DNA of 64,000 bases from assembly GCA_020161775.1 (NCBI GenBank), contig JAIUOW010000001.1, positions 269,738-333,737 on the forward strand, in the 5' to 3' direction. The position numbers were made by a program, and so were the translations under genes. The number at the start of each line of letters is the position of its first letter. Positions within the stretch are counted from its first letter, which is position 1. Shown here one piece after another: positions 32,027 through 41,380 of the stretch. A model generated the notes under the pieces. That model made no database searches. It saw only the letters and a list, made by a program, of their open reading frames with translations, and was not told the origin of the DNA. The DNA comes from Pseudomonadota bacterium. GTDB taxonomy: Bacteria > Pseudomonadota > Gammaproteobacteria > Burkholderiales > Burkholderiaceae_C.

Positions 32027-32716
32027 TCAGCGCAGGCCGGCGATGTAATCCGACACGGCCTTGATTTCGCGGTCGTTCAGCTTGGCGGCCACCTGGGTCA
32101 TCTGAACGCTGTTCTTGCGCGAACCGTCGCGGAAGGCCTTGAGCTGGGCGTCGGTGTATTCGGCATGCTGGCCACCCAGGCGCGGGTACTGCGCCGGGAT
32201 GCCGGCGCCGTTGGGGCTGTGGCAGCCAGCGCAGGCGGCGATCTGGCGATCAGCAATGCCGCCGCGGTAGATGCGCTCGCCCAGGGCGACGAGTTCCTTG
32301 TCCTTGGCAAAACCGGGCTTGGCCTTCTTGGCAGTCACCCAGTAGGCGATGTTCTTCATGTCGGCATCACTCAGCGTGGCGGCAAAGCCCTGCATGACGG
32401 CGTTGGCGCGCTTGCCGGACTTGAATTCCTGCAGCTGCTTGACCAGGTATTCAGGGTGCTGCTGTGCCAGCTTGGGGTTGGCGGGCGCACCGGAGTTGCC
32501 GTCGGCGCCGTGGCAGGCCGCGCACACCGCGGTGTACTTTGCTTCGCCCTGGACCAGGTCGGGCTTGGCCACCTTGGGGGCCGCAGCGGGAGCCGCCGGG
32601 GCTGCTGCAGGAGCCGCCGCCGCGGGTGCGGCCGCCGGCGCGGGGGCCTGGGCAAAGGCGGAATAAGCGGGGGCCACCAGCACGGCAGCGGTCAGCAAGG
32701 AGGCTAGCAACTTCAT
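32027..32716 (-). CDS. Dihaem cytochrome c4-type protein
   Basis: This 229-residue periplasmic cytochrome has a signal peptide (cleavage near AFAQA) and two haem-binding motifs, CAACH and CAGCH, each in a class I c-type domain of about 90 residues. Distal methionines are likely in the VMQGFAA and SVQMTQVAA segments. Between the signal and first domain lies an unusual 30-residue Ala/Pro spacer. It probably shuttles electrons to terminal oxidases. The start is the ATG giving MKLLASLLTAAVL; longer frames run into engB. The adjacent resB-ccsA genes would mature it. Confidence 0.92.
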   Translation of the reverse strand: MKLLASLLTAAVLVAPAYSAFAQAPAPAAAPAAAAPAAAPAAPAAAPKVAKPDLVQGEAKYTAVCAACHGADGNSGAPANPKLAQQHPEYLVKQLQEFKSGKRANAVMQGFAATLSDADMKNIAYWVTAKKAKPGFAKDKELVALGERIYRGGIADRQIAACAGCHSPNGAGIPAQYPRLGGQHAEYTDAQLKAFRDGSRKNSVQMTQVAAKLNDREIKAVSDYIAGLR

Positions 32717-32796
32717 ATCGGGGGTCTGTTTATTGGCGCAAAACCCTGCGATTCTACAATGACGCCTCGGGTTTCCCCGCAATACCAGGCTATCCA

Positions 32797-33510
32797 ATGA
32801 CCAAACCCGCCGGGCACCCACCCGTCAAGACGCCCGCCACGCCACCTGCAGCCCCCCTCGCGGCCACCACCGCCATGGGCTGGATGCACACGGCCAGATT
32901 CCTCACCACGGCCCCCAAGCTCGAATTCCTGCCGCCGCTGACCGTGCCGGAAATCGCCTTCGTCGGCCGCTCCAACGCCGGCAAATCCACCTGCATCAAC
33001 ACCCTGACCCAGCAAAAACGCCTGGCCTTTGCGTCCAAGACGCCAGGGCGAACCCAGAGCATCAACCTGTTCACCCTGGGCAAGCAGGGCGTCACGGACG
33101 CGGTGCTGGCCGACCTGCCGGGCTATGGCTATGCGGCCGTGCCCAAGCAGGACAAGCTGCGCTGGCAGCAGGTCATGGCCAATTACCTGGTCACCCGCGA
33201 CAACCTGCGCGGCATCGTGCTGCTGTGCGACCCGCGCCATGGCATGACCGAGCTGGACGAAGTCCTGCTGGAGGTCATCCGCCCCCGGGTCGAGGAAGGC
33301 CTGAAATTCCTGGTGCTGCTGACCAAGGCCGACAAGCTCAACCGCGCCGAAGGCACCAAGGCCCTGTCCATTGCGCGACTGCAGGCTGGCGGCGGCGAGG
33401 TGAAACTGTTCTCGGCGCTCAAGAAACAGGGCGTCGATGAAGTCGCCCAGCTGCTGTTTGACTGGGCCCACCCGGAACCTGCGGCAACACCCGCGGCCCC
33501 CCACGAATAG
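32797..33510 (+). CDS. engB: EngB (YsxC/YihA) ribosome-biogenesis GTPase
   Basis: This 237-residue GTPase is required for 50S subunit assembly. G1 is GRSNAGKST, G2 region PGRTQSINLF, G3 DLPGYGYA and G4 TKADKLNR. The first 45 residues are a Pro/Ala-rich extension. The start at 32797 was chosen since upstream in-frame codons run through the cytochrome c4 gene on the other strand. It diverges from cytochrome c4, a common pairing in betaproteobacteria. Confidence 0.95.
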   Translation: MTKPAGHPPVKTPATPPAAPLAATTAMGWMHTARFLTTAPKLEFLPPLTVPEIAFVGRSNAGKSTCINTLTQQKRLAFASKTPGRTQSINLFTLGKQGVTDAVLADLPGYGYAAVPKQDKLRWQQVMANYLVTRDNLRGIVLLCDPRHGMTELDEVLLEVIRPRVEEGLKFLVLLTKADKLNRAEGTKALSIARLQAGGGEVKLFSALKKQGVDEVAQLLFDWAHPEPAATPAAPHE

Positions 33511-33519
33511 CGCCCACGA

Positions 33520-34434
33520 ATGATTGAAAAGTTCCAGCTCCCCCTGCCCCATGGCATCACGCTGAGCTGCCGCGCGGCGGGCGAGCGGGGGCGGCCGGTG
33601 CTGGTGTTCCTGCACGGCTTTCCGGAGGCCGCCTTTGTGTGGGACGAGTTGCTGGCGCATTTCTCGAAGACCGAAAACGGCGGCTACCGCTGCGTGGCGC
33701 CCAACCTGCGCGGATTCGAGCGTTCCAGCGCGCCCGCCGACGTGGGCGCCTACCGCCCCAAACACCTGGTGCAGGACGTCGCGGCGCTGATCGCCACCGA
33801 ATCCCCGGGCGGGCCGGTTGAATGCCTGGTAGCCCACGACTGGGGCGGCGCGGTCGCCTGGAACCTGGCCAACCAGCAGCCGCAGCTGATCCGCCGATTG
33901 GCCATCCTCAATTCGCCCCATCCTGGCACCTTCCTGCGCGAGCTCAAGACCAACCCGAAGCAGCAGGCCGCCAGCGCCTACATGAATTTCCTGATCCGCC
34001 CGGACGCGGAAGCCCTGCTGGCGGCCAACGACCATGCACGGATGTGGCCGTTCTTCACCAAGGCCAAGGACGGCGCCAGCGCACCGGCCTGGCTGACCGA
34101 TGCGGTCAAGGACCAGTACCGCGCGGTCTGGGCCGCTGGCCTGACCGGGGGCTGCAACTATTACCGCGCGTCGCCGCTGCGCCCGCCGCGGCCCGAAGAC
34201 CCGGGCGCGGCCGCCGTCGAGCTGCCCCACAGCATGCTGACGGTGAACGTGCCCACGATGGTGGTCTGGGGCCTGGACGATGTGGCCCTGCCGCCCGAAC
34301 TCATCGACGGGCTGGACGCGTACATCCCGCGGCTCACGCTGCACCGCGTCGAAGGCGCGTCGCACTGGATCGTCCATGAGCAGCCGCAACGGGTGGCGCG
34401 GCACCTGGGTGACTTTCTTCAGACTCGATCCTGA
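33520..34434 (+). CDS. Alpha/beta hydrolase, epoxide hydrolase-like
   Basis: This 304-residue alpha/beta hydrolase has the oxyanion motif HGFPEAAFVW (about 28-37), the nucleophile in HDWGGAVAW (Asp, as in epoxide hydrolases and dehalogenases), and a catalytic histidine in EGASHWIVHEQP near residue 285. The cap domain has the tyrosine-containing YYRASPLR segment, which fits epoxide hydrolases better than dehalogenases. It follows engB by 9 nt. Substrate is unknown. Confidence 0.85.
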   Translation: MIEKFQLPLPHGITLSCRAAGERGRPVLVFLHGFPEAAFVWDELLAHFSKTENGGYRCVAPNLRGFERSSAPADVGAYRPKHLVQDVAALIATESPGGPVECLVAHDWGGAVAWNLANQQPQLIRRLAILNSPHPGTFLRELKTNPKQQAASAYMNFLIRPDAEALLAANDHARMWPFFTKAKDGASAPAWLTDAVKDQYRAVWAAGLTGGCNYYRASPLRPPRPEDPGAAAVELPHSMLTVNVPTMVVWGLDDVALPPELIDGLDAYIPRLTLHRVEGASHWIVHEQPQRVARHLGDFLQTRS

Positions 34435-34438
34435 AGAC

Positions 34439-35305
34439 TCAGTAAACCCCCGGCTCGCCGGGTGGGCGGGTCTTGAACCGCTTGTGCACCCAGTAATACT
34501 GGGCCGGCATGGTGTCGATGAAGCCTTGCAGACGCAGGTTCATGAGCGCGGTGTCCGCTGCCATGTCGTCGCCGGGAAAGTCGTCCCACGCCGGCATCAC
34601 CTGCACCTCATAGCCGGTGCGCGTCATGCGCGTCACCACCGGCACCACCCTGGCCCGCGCCAGCCGGGCAAAGCGTGACAGCGACGGCACGGTGGCAGCC
34701 GGCACGCCGTAAAACGGCACGAAGATGGATTCCTCGGGCCCGAAATTCATGTCGGGCAGCAGGTACAGCGGCTCGCCCGCGCGCAGCGCCGCCACGATGG
34801 TGCGCACGCCGTCGGCCCGGCCAAACAGCCGGCCATTGCCATAGCGGCTGCGCCCGGCGTGGATCCAGGCGTCCACCACCTTGTCGGCCTGGTCGGTATA
34901 GATAGTGGTGAAGGCACGCGGCACCTGCTGGGTGAGCGCCGTCCAGCCGGCGTCCAGCCCGACGAAATGCGGCGCGAAGATCACCGTCGGTTGCGTTCCG
35001 CCGAGCGCCTGCACCGCGCCCGTGAGCACCAGCCGGCGCCGCGTCACGGCAGCGCTGCCGTGCCAGAGCCAGCTGCGGTCCAGCCAGGCCTGCGCGAAAT
35101 GAATGAACACCTGCGGCACCAGCGCGCGGCGCTGCGCCTGGCTGTAATGCGGGAAACACAAATCCAGGTTGGCGCGCACCACGCGCCGGCGCGGCACCAC
35201 CACCGCATACAGCACCCAGCCCAGCACCCAGCCCAGCGCCCGCACCCAGGCCAGCGGCAGGCGGCCCAACAGGCGCATGAAGGCCACGCCCAGGTGGCTC
35301 ATCAT
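34439..35305 (-). CDS. Lipid A biosynthesis acyltransferase (LpxL/HtrB family), downstream copy
   Basis: This 288-residue inner-membrane-associated acyltransferase adds a secondary acyl chain to lipid A. The catalytic HX4D/E dyad is in FAPHFVGLDAGW (about residue 123). The substrate-binding motif region RYGNGRLFGR and the arginine in the MTRTGYEV segment are also present. The ATG at 35305 overlaps the stop of the upstream paralogue, so the two are coupled. A longer frame through that paralogue was rejected. Confidence 0.9.
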   Translation of the reverse strand: MMSHLGVAFMRLLGRLPLAWVRALGWVLGWVLYAVVVPRRRVVRANLDLCFPHYSQAQRRALVPQVFIHFAQAWLDRSWLWHGSAAVTRRRLVLTGAVQALGGTQPTVIFAPHFVGLDAGWTALTQQVPRAFTTIYTDQADKVVDAWIHAGRSRYGNGRLFGRADGVRTIVAALRAGEPLYLLPDMNFGPEESIFVPFYGVPAATVPSLSRFARLARARVVPVVTRMTRTGYEVQVMPAWDDFPGDDMAADTALMNLRLQGFIDTMPAQYYWVHKRFKTRPPGEPGVY

Positions 35306-36138
35306 GGCGTGGCGTCCTCGCGCGGCGCCTTGTACCGGGCATAGCCCCACAGGTACTGGCCGGGGCATTCGCGCACCAGCGACTCCATGGCGGCGTTCAC
35401 CTGCGCGGCAGCCAGCGCAGCATCCGCGGACAACGCCGCCTGCAGCGGCCGCACATGGATCACATAGCCCCGGCCCCCACCCAGCCGCTCGCCCCAGGCC
35501 AGCAGCACCTGCGCGCCCGACTGTTGCGCCAGGCGCGCCGACAAGGTCATGGTGTAGGCGTCGCGGCCAAAGAAAGGCGCCCACACGCCCAGGCCCAGCG
35601 GCGGCACCTGGTCGGGCAGCAGGCCCACCGCCTCGCCTTTTTTCAGGGCTTTCAGCATCTGCTTGACGCCCGACAGCGTGGTGGGCGCGGTGGCCAGGCC
35701 CGGGCGGGTGCGGGCGCCATCCACCAGCGCGCGCAGCCAGGCCTTGCGCGCGGGCCGGTACAGCACGGTGATGGGGCCGCGCGTGGCGCCAAAGCGCCGG
35801 GCATAGCCCTGGGCCGTGATCTCGAAGCAGCCCAGGTGCGGCGTCAGGAACACAATGCCACGGCCCTGCGCGTGGGCCGCCTCGATCCACTGCGCGCCGT
35901 CCCAGCGGATGGCCACCGGCGCGCCAAACCACAAGCGCGGCAGCTCGGCCACGAGCTTGCCCGACTCGCCCACCGCGGCGCGCCACTGCCGCCCGGACAT
36001 GCCGGCCTGCGCCGCATTGCCGCGCAGACGATGGCGGTACACCGCCGAGCCCAGGTAGGCCACCCAGCCCAGCACCCAGCCCACCGCATGCAGCAGCCAC
36101 AGCGGCAGAACCGACAGCGCGCGAAACAGGGTGAGCAT
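35302..36138 (-). CDS. Lipid A biosynthesis acyltransferase (LpxL/HtrB family), upstream copy
   Basis: This 278-residue paralogue of the next gene has the dyad in LTPHLGCFEITAQGY (His-x4-Glu, near residue 119). An N-terminal hydrophobic segment (about 7-32) anchors it in the membrane. Tandem acyltransferases just upstream of, and divergent from, metK are a recurring betaproteobacterial arrangement. Which copy adds which chain cannot be decided here. Confidence 0.9.
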   Translation of the reverse strand: MLTLFRALSVLPLWLLHAVGWVLGWVAYLGSAVYRHRLRGNAAQAGMSGRQWRAAVGESGKLVAELPRLWFGAPVAIRWDGAQWIEAAHAQGRGIVFLTPHLGCFEITAQGYARRFGATRGPITVLYRPARKAWLRALVDGARTRPGLATAPTTLSGVKQMLKALKKGEAVGLLPDQVPPLGLGVWAPFFGRDAYTMTLSARLAQQSGAQVLLAWGERLGGGRGYVIHVRPLQAALSADAALAAAQVNAAMESLVRECPGQYLWGYARYKAPREDATP

Positions 36139-36158
36139 GGGTCTGGTTAAAATCCGCA

Positions 36159-36241
36159 GGTCGCCGAGTTATGAACTACTTGCAGGGCGACGTTAAAAAA
36201 AGCTGCTAAAGCGTTCGCCGAAGCTCCTTGCCAGGCAACGC
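36159..36241 (+). promoter_or_regulatory. SAM-II-like riboswitch leader of metK
   Basis: An H-type pseudoknot can be drawn. P1 is GUCGCC (36160-36165) with GGCGAC (36186-36191). P2 is GCAG (36182-36185) with CUGC (36203-36206). The A-rich joining loop is 36192-36202, and GCUAAA follows at 36205-36210. Order, loop composition and the UUGCA...GCUAAA core agree with SAM-II (SAM_alpha) aptamers. A second hairpin (GCGUU-c-GCC, 36211-36219, with GGC-AACGC, 36234-36241) follows and has no U-run, so control may be translational. The metK ribosome-binding site GGAG is at 36256-36259. Confidence 0.7.
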
Positions 36242-36268
36242 GCCTTGTAACCAACGGAGTTTATTCAA

Positions 36269-37453
<1,185 letters not shown>

Positions 37454-37456
37454 GCC

Positions 37457-38359
37457 CTACATCGCTGCGCGCTGGCGTTCGGTTTCGCTGCGCTTGAGTT
37501 CAACATAGGTCGCGCGGTCCATCTCGCGCAGCTGGCGGGCGTGGCGCTCGCTGGCGTTGAACCACGCCTGGATGCGCCGCTCCACCTGCTCGTGCGGCGG
37601 CGCCGCCAGTGACGCAAGGTAGGCGTCAATGGCCAGGTAATAGCGCATGGCATTGCGCTCCACCACGCCACGCATGCCGTCCACGTACACGGGCGCGCCG
37701 CTGGCATCGCGGCCTTTGACAGAAAACCCCACCTTGTCGGCCCCCGCCGTGGCCAGGTAGCCCTGCAGCGCCAGGCGGCCCATGGTGCCGTAGCTGTATG
37801 AGTAGCTCAGCCGCATGAAGGTGCGCCCGCCCTCCAGCGGCACGGCGGCCACCACCACGCGGTAATCGCGCGTGCCCACCGGCCCTTCGGCGGCCGTCAG
37901 GCGGGTCTCGAAATACTCCGGCGTGGCCGCCACGCGTTGCCAGCGCAGATCCAGCGGATAGGCATCCTTGAGCGGCTGGTCGAACTTGCGGCCGATGCGC
38001 ATGGCCAGCACGGGCTGGCCACCCGCTGCGCCGCCCCCGGTGGTGGCCCGGCAAAACTTGGTGTTGAACGGCAGGATCAGCACGTCACACCAAGAGGTGG
38101 GTTCGCGCAGCGCGCTGCTCAGGCGCTTGAACGGATGGTCCAGCACGGCGTGAATCTCGCCGCTGAGCGAATTGCCCGCGGCCGCGGACTCGATGTGCAT
38201 GGCGCGCTGGAAGTCGTTGTCGGCCAGCTGCGGCGCGTATTCGGCATAACGAGCCTGCAGCGCCTGGGCCGCAGGTGGGGCGGCCAGCGCAGGCGCCGAC
38301 ACGGCCATGGCCATTGACACACAGCTGAGAAGGCAGGCAACGGGTTTCAGCGGCTTCAT
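37457..38359 (-). CDS. Exported protein of unknown function
   Basis: This 300-residue protein has a clear signal peptide (cleavage near APALAAPPA) and no other membrane helix. It is rich in beta-like segments such as GTRDYRVVVAAVPLEGGRTF (residues 165-184) and has two cysteines about 17 apart (SWCDVLILPFNTKFC, a possible disulfide). The C-terminal 60 residues are helical and charged. I recognise no family with confidence. It converges on metK. The ATG at 38359 is preferred over 38368. Confidence 0.7.
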   Translation of the reverse strand: MKPLKPVACLLSCVSMAMAVSAPALAAPPAAQALQARYAEYAPQLADNDFQRAMHIESAAAGNSLSGEIHAVLDHPFKRLSSALREPTSWCDVLILPFNTKFCRATTGGGAAGGQPVLAMRIGRKFDQPLKDAYPLDLRWQRVAATPEYFETRLTAAEGPVGTRDYRVVVAAVPLEGGRTFMRLSYSYSYGTMGRLALQGYLATAGADKVGFSVKGRDASGAPVYVDGMRGVVERNAMRYYLAIDAYLASLAAPPHEQVERRIQAWFNASERHARQLREMDRATYVELKRSETERQRAAM

Positions 38360-38491
38360 CGGCACCATGCTAGGCCGGGGCTCGCCCCAGGGCTGTCAGT
38401 GCGATGCGCACCCCGGCGCGGCGGGCGTCCTACACCCGCGTGCGCGAATGCCGGGAACCCGGGGCGTGAAGCCGGCATGGCGCCGGGGTCT

Positions 38492-38707
38492 TCATGTGCG
38501 GGGCTGCGCCGCGGCGCTTCGGAAAAGAACTTCGCCGCTGGGCACGTGCACCACGCGGATTTCACCGCCCGAGGGCGTGGTTTCGCTCTTGGCCGCCACC
38601 GCCACCGCAAGCGACAAATCACCAAAAGGCCGCGCCAGGCTGGACGCGGGCACGAAGCGGTTCACGATTGCAAGCTGGCTTTCAATCCGGTATTCAGCAG
38701 ACGCCAT
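38492..38707 (-). CDS. Small hypothetical protein, 71 residues
   Basis: A 71-codon frame has plausible codon use (strong third-position GC) and protein-like pattern: RIESQLAIVNRFVPASSLA, then LSLAVAVAAK and GEIRVVHVPSGEVLFRS, the latter resembling a small beta meander. It has no signal peptide. No family is recognised and no strong ribosome-binding site is evident. It could be a real small protein or chance in GC-rich DNA. Confidence 0.4.
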   Translation of the reverse strand: MASAEYRIESQLAIVNRFVPASSLARPFGDLSLAVAVAAKSETTPSGGEIRVVHVPSGEVLFRSAAAQPRT

Positions 38708-38823
38708 GACTATCCCCTTGTGCAGGATTTCATCCTAGTCCGCGCAGATGACTCTGCGATGGCGTTTTGCAGCAAGCCGTGACAGTTGCAACCAGAAGCA
38801 CTGCTGCAGCGCAGCAAGCCAGT

Positions 38824-39279
38824 TCAGACGAACAGCGGCAAATCAGCCTTCTTGAGGGTGCGCAGCACAAAGCTGGATTTGCTGTGGCGTATGCCCTTGA
38901 TCCGGTACAGCCGCTCGCGCAACAGGCGCTCGTAATCCTTGGTGTCCTTGACAGCCACGCGCAGCAGGTAATCGTATTCGCCAGACACCAGCCAGGCCTC
39001 GATCACCTCGGGTATGGCGGCCAGCATCTCACCGAATTTTTCGAGCGTGTTGTCTGAATGGCTGTCCAGCGTGACCTGCACCAGCACCGTGTCACCCAGG
39101 CCAATGGCCTGCGGATTCAGGCGGATGGTGTAGCCCTCGATCACGCCGGCCTCCTCCATCTTCTTGATGCGGCCCCAGCACGGCGTGGCGCTCAGACCGA
39201 CCGCCTGGCTGATGTCTTGCAGGCTGGCGCGGGCATTGGCCTGCAAAACCTGCAGTATTTTCCGGTCTGTTTTATCCAT
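38824..39279 (-). CDS. Lrp/AsnC-family transcriptional regulator
   Basis: This 151-residue regulator has an N-terminal helix-turn-helix (DRKILQVLQANARASLQDIS at residues 5-24, then LSATPCWGRIKKMEEAGVI) and a C-terminal RAM ligand-binding domain with EAWLVSGEYDYLLRV. It probably senses an amino acid. It diverges from the region holding the truncated sensor kinase, but regulation of that locus is not shown. Confidence 0.93.
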   Translation of the reverse strand: MDKTDRKILQVLQANARASLQDISQAVGLSATPCWGRIKKMEEAGVIEGYTIRLNPQAIGLGDTVLVQVTLDSHSDNTLEKFGEMLAAIPEVIEAWLVSGEYDYLLRVAVKDTKDYERLLRERLYRIKGIRHSKSSFVLRTLKKADLPLFV

Positions 39280-39427
39280 AAAGACAAATTATCTTTTCTT
39301 TTGAATATTTCAGACAAAATTTCTTTTCAGGCCACCTCCATAGCCCAAACAGGAAAGACTTTCCAGGCCCCGCAGCCCACAATTCAGGCACGGCGGCCCC
39401 ACTTACCGGTGCAGGCTTTCCGGCAAG

Positions 39428-39461
39428 CGCCCCTGCGGGTTACCTCCCGCCGGGGCGTTTT
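39428..39461 (+). terminator. Terminator-like hairpin upstream of the sensor kinase remnant
   Basis: CGCCCCTGCGGG (39428-39439) can pair with CCCGCCGGGGCG (39446-39457) with a six-base loop and a small internal mismatch, and TTTT follows on the plus strand. No plus-strand gene ends here. It may close a short transcript from the 39280-39427 region or be a leftover of a deleted gene. Confidence 0.5.
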
Positions 39462-39553
39462 GCTGCCCTCACGTGGTCTTGCAGTGCAATAAGCCCTGGA
39501 ATGCGCCGCTTATGCGCATTTGCCCCGGCCGTGATGCCTTCCAGAATGGCTGC

Positions 39554-40914
39554 ATGTCCGTCCAGCCTGCCGCAGCCGCCATGCCCTTGCCCCGCCACGA
39601 CCGGTTTGAAGCCGTGGCCCGCCTGTCCGCCGGCTGGTACTGGGAGACCGACAGCATCCACCGCCTGGTGCAGGTGGTGGCCGCACCGTTGGCCGGGCGG
39701 CACGCCAGCGAGGAGGCCATGGGGCTGACGCGCTGGGACCAGCCGGGCGCCGACAGCGACAGCCAGCGCTGGGCCGCCCACCGTGCCACGCTCGCGCGCC
39801 GCGAGCCGTTCCAGGATTTCGCCATTCGCCAGGCCGACCCGCGCGGGCGCATGCGCCACCTGCTGCTCAGCGGCGAGCCGGTGTTTGGCCCCGACGGCAG
39901 GTTCAACGGTTACCGCGGCGTGGGCCACGACGTGACCGCCCACCGCGAAGCCGAGCAGGCCCTGAACGCCAGCGAATCACAGCTGGCAGCCATCATCGAC
40001 GCCGCGAGGGACGCCATCATCACGGTGGACGGTTACCACAACATCGTGGTGTTCAATGAATTCGCAGCCGGCCTGTTTGGCTGCCGCCGCACCGACGCCC
40101 TGTCGTCGCCGCTGGTGCGCCTTCTGCCCGAATGCGCCGGCGCCATTGCCGCGGCCGATGGTCAGACGGGCATCGCGGTACGCGCGCGCGCCATGACCGC
40201 GCTGCGCGGCAACGGCGTGGCCTTCCCCGTGGAAGCGTCGATCTCCCACATCCAGGTGACGGGCCGCGGCATGTACCTGCTGATCCTGCGGGACATGACC
40301 GCGCGCGCCGCAGCTGACAAGGAACGCACCACGCTGGAAACGCAGTTGCGCGAATCCCAGAAGATGGAGGCACTGGGCACGATGGCCGGCGGCATTGCGC
40401 ATGACTTCAACAACATCGTGGCCGCCATCCTGGGCAACGCCGCGCTGGCGCGCGAACGCGCGGGCGACGCAGTGGCCGTGGCTGCCTGCATCGAGGAAAT
40501 CCACAAGGCCGGCCTGCGCGCGCGCGACATGGTGCAGCGCATCCTGTCGTTCAGCCGCCGCCAGCCCGCGGTGTTTGCCTGCCAGCCCCTGCAGCCGGTG
40601 GTGGAAGAAACCGTGCAGCTGCTGCGCGCCACCCTGCCACCCAGCCTGCGCATCACCCACCGCGCCGCCAGGACGCCGCTGATGGTGAAAGCCGACGCCT
40701 CGCAGATCAGCCAGGTCATCATGAACCTGGGCACCAACGCCTGGCAGGCCCTGGGCAGCCAGGCCGGGCACATCCGCATCCTGCTGGACCGCCAGGGCAG
40801 CCAGGCACGGCTGCAGGTGTGCGATGACGGCTGCGGCATGGACACCGACACGGTGCAGCGCATCTTGAGCCGTTCTTCACCACCAAGCCCAAGGGCGAAG
40901 GCACCGGCATGGGC
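39554..40914 (+). pseudogene. PAS-PAS sensor histidine kinase, frameshifted and truncated
   Basis: Two PAS regions (AGWYWETDS near the start, and DAARDAIITVDGYHNIVVFN) are followed by a HisKA box with the phosphorylatable histidine in GGIAHDFNNIV and by an ATPase domain with the N box [10 protein letters not shown] and G1 DDGCGMD. At about 40865 one base is missing (CGCATCTT-GAG), so [16 protein letters not shown] continues in another frame. The gene then stops matching at 40914, where sequence becomes antisense cheB. The rest of the ATPase domain and any receiver domain are gone. Start could be 39473 or 39554; the latter starts closer to the first PAS region. Confidence 0.8.
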
Positions 40915-41135
40915 CGCAGGCGCATGAGCTTTTCCAGAAAGTCCAGGCCGTCCATGCGCGGCATCTCGATGTCCAGCGTGATCACGTCCGGGTCCAGCTC
41001 GCGGATCACCTCGCGCGCGGCATACGGGTCGGCCGCCTGGCCCACCACGCGCATGTCGCCGGCGCGGTTGATCAGGTCACACAGGATGCTGCGCACCAGC
41101 GCCGAGTCATCCACTACAACTACACGGATGGTCAT
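40902..41135 (-). pseudogene. cheB: cheB, 5' fragment (receiver domain only)
   Basis: The first 77 codons of the chemotaxis methylesterase CheB remain: [17 protein letters not shown] and the phosphoacceptor region [29 protein letters not shown]. After this the frame runs into antisense sensor-kinase sequence, so the methylesterase domain is absent. A GGGAG ribosome-binding site precedes the ATG. The 13 bases at 40902-40914 fit both cheB and the kinase gene, marking the recombination joint. The 5' neighbour is a cheD tail, the normal cheD-cheB order. Confidence 0.88.
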
Positions 41136-41147
41136 CTGAACAGCTCC

Positions 41148-41290
41148 CTAAAACAGTTCCATCTCGCCGCTGCGCGGCTGCTGCACCAGCTGGGCACGGT
41201 AGCGCGCCTCCTGCTGCTCGAACTCGGCCCCGTGCGTGGCGGGCAGCCGCTTGCACATGACCTTGCCGCTATGGGGACACGCCCGACGCG
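41148..41290 (-). pseudogene. cheD: cheD, 3' fragment
   Basis: The last roughly 45 codons of the chemoreceptor deamidase CheD are seen: HSGKVMCKRLPATHG and EQQEARYRAQLVQQPRSGEMELF-stop (the final 27 residues). The upstream part of the frame no longer resembles CheD, and the catalytic Cys/His region is missing. The stop lies 12 nt before the cheB fragment start, as in intact chemotaxis operons. The upstream boundary is approximate. Confidence 0.72.
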
Positions 41291-41380
41291 GCGGGGCGGC
41301 GCTTTCGCCACCAGAGCGCCAGCCCCTGTTGCGGCCTGCTTGGTCAAATGCCACCCGCGCCCCATCGACGTCCTCGTGTG

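Noticed and set aside
32464-32796. N-terminal extension of engB into the cytochrome c4 gene
   Set aside because: The extension is antisense to the cytochrome and lacks similarity; EngB starts normally at 32797.
34439-36100. A 553-codon minus-strand frame running through both acyltransferases
   Set aside because: Only its last 288 codons match an acyltransferase; the upstream part is out of frame with the first acyltransferase, which has its own frame.
36159-36210. SAH or SAM/SAH riboswitch instead of SAM-II
   Set aside because: The SAH aptamer is normally before ahcY and has a different core; the P1-L1-P2-P1'-A-rich loop-P2' order with GCUAAA fits SAM-II better.
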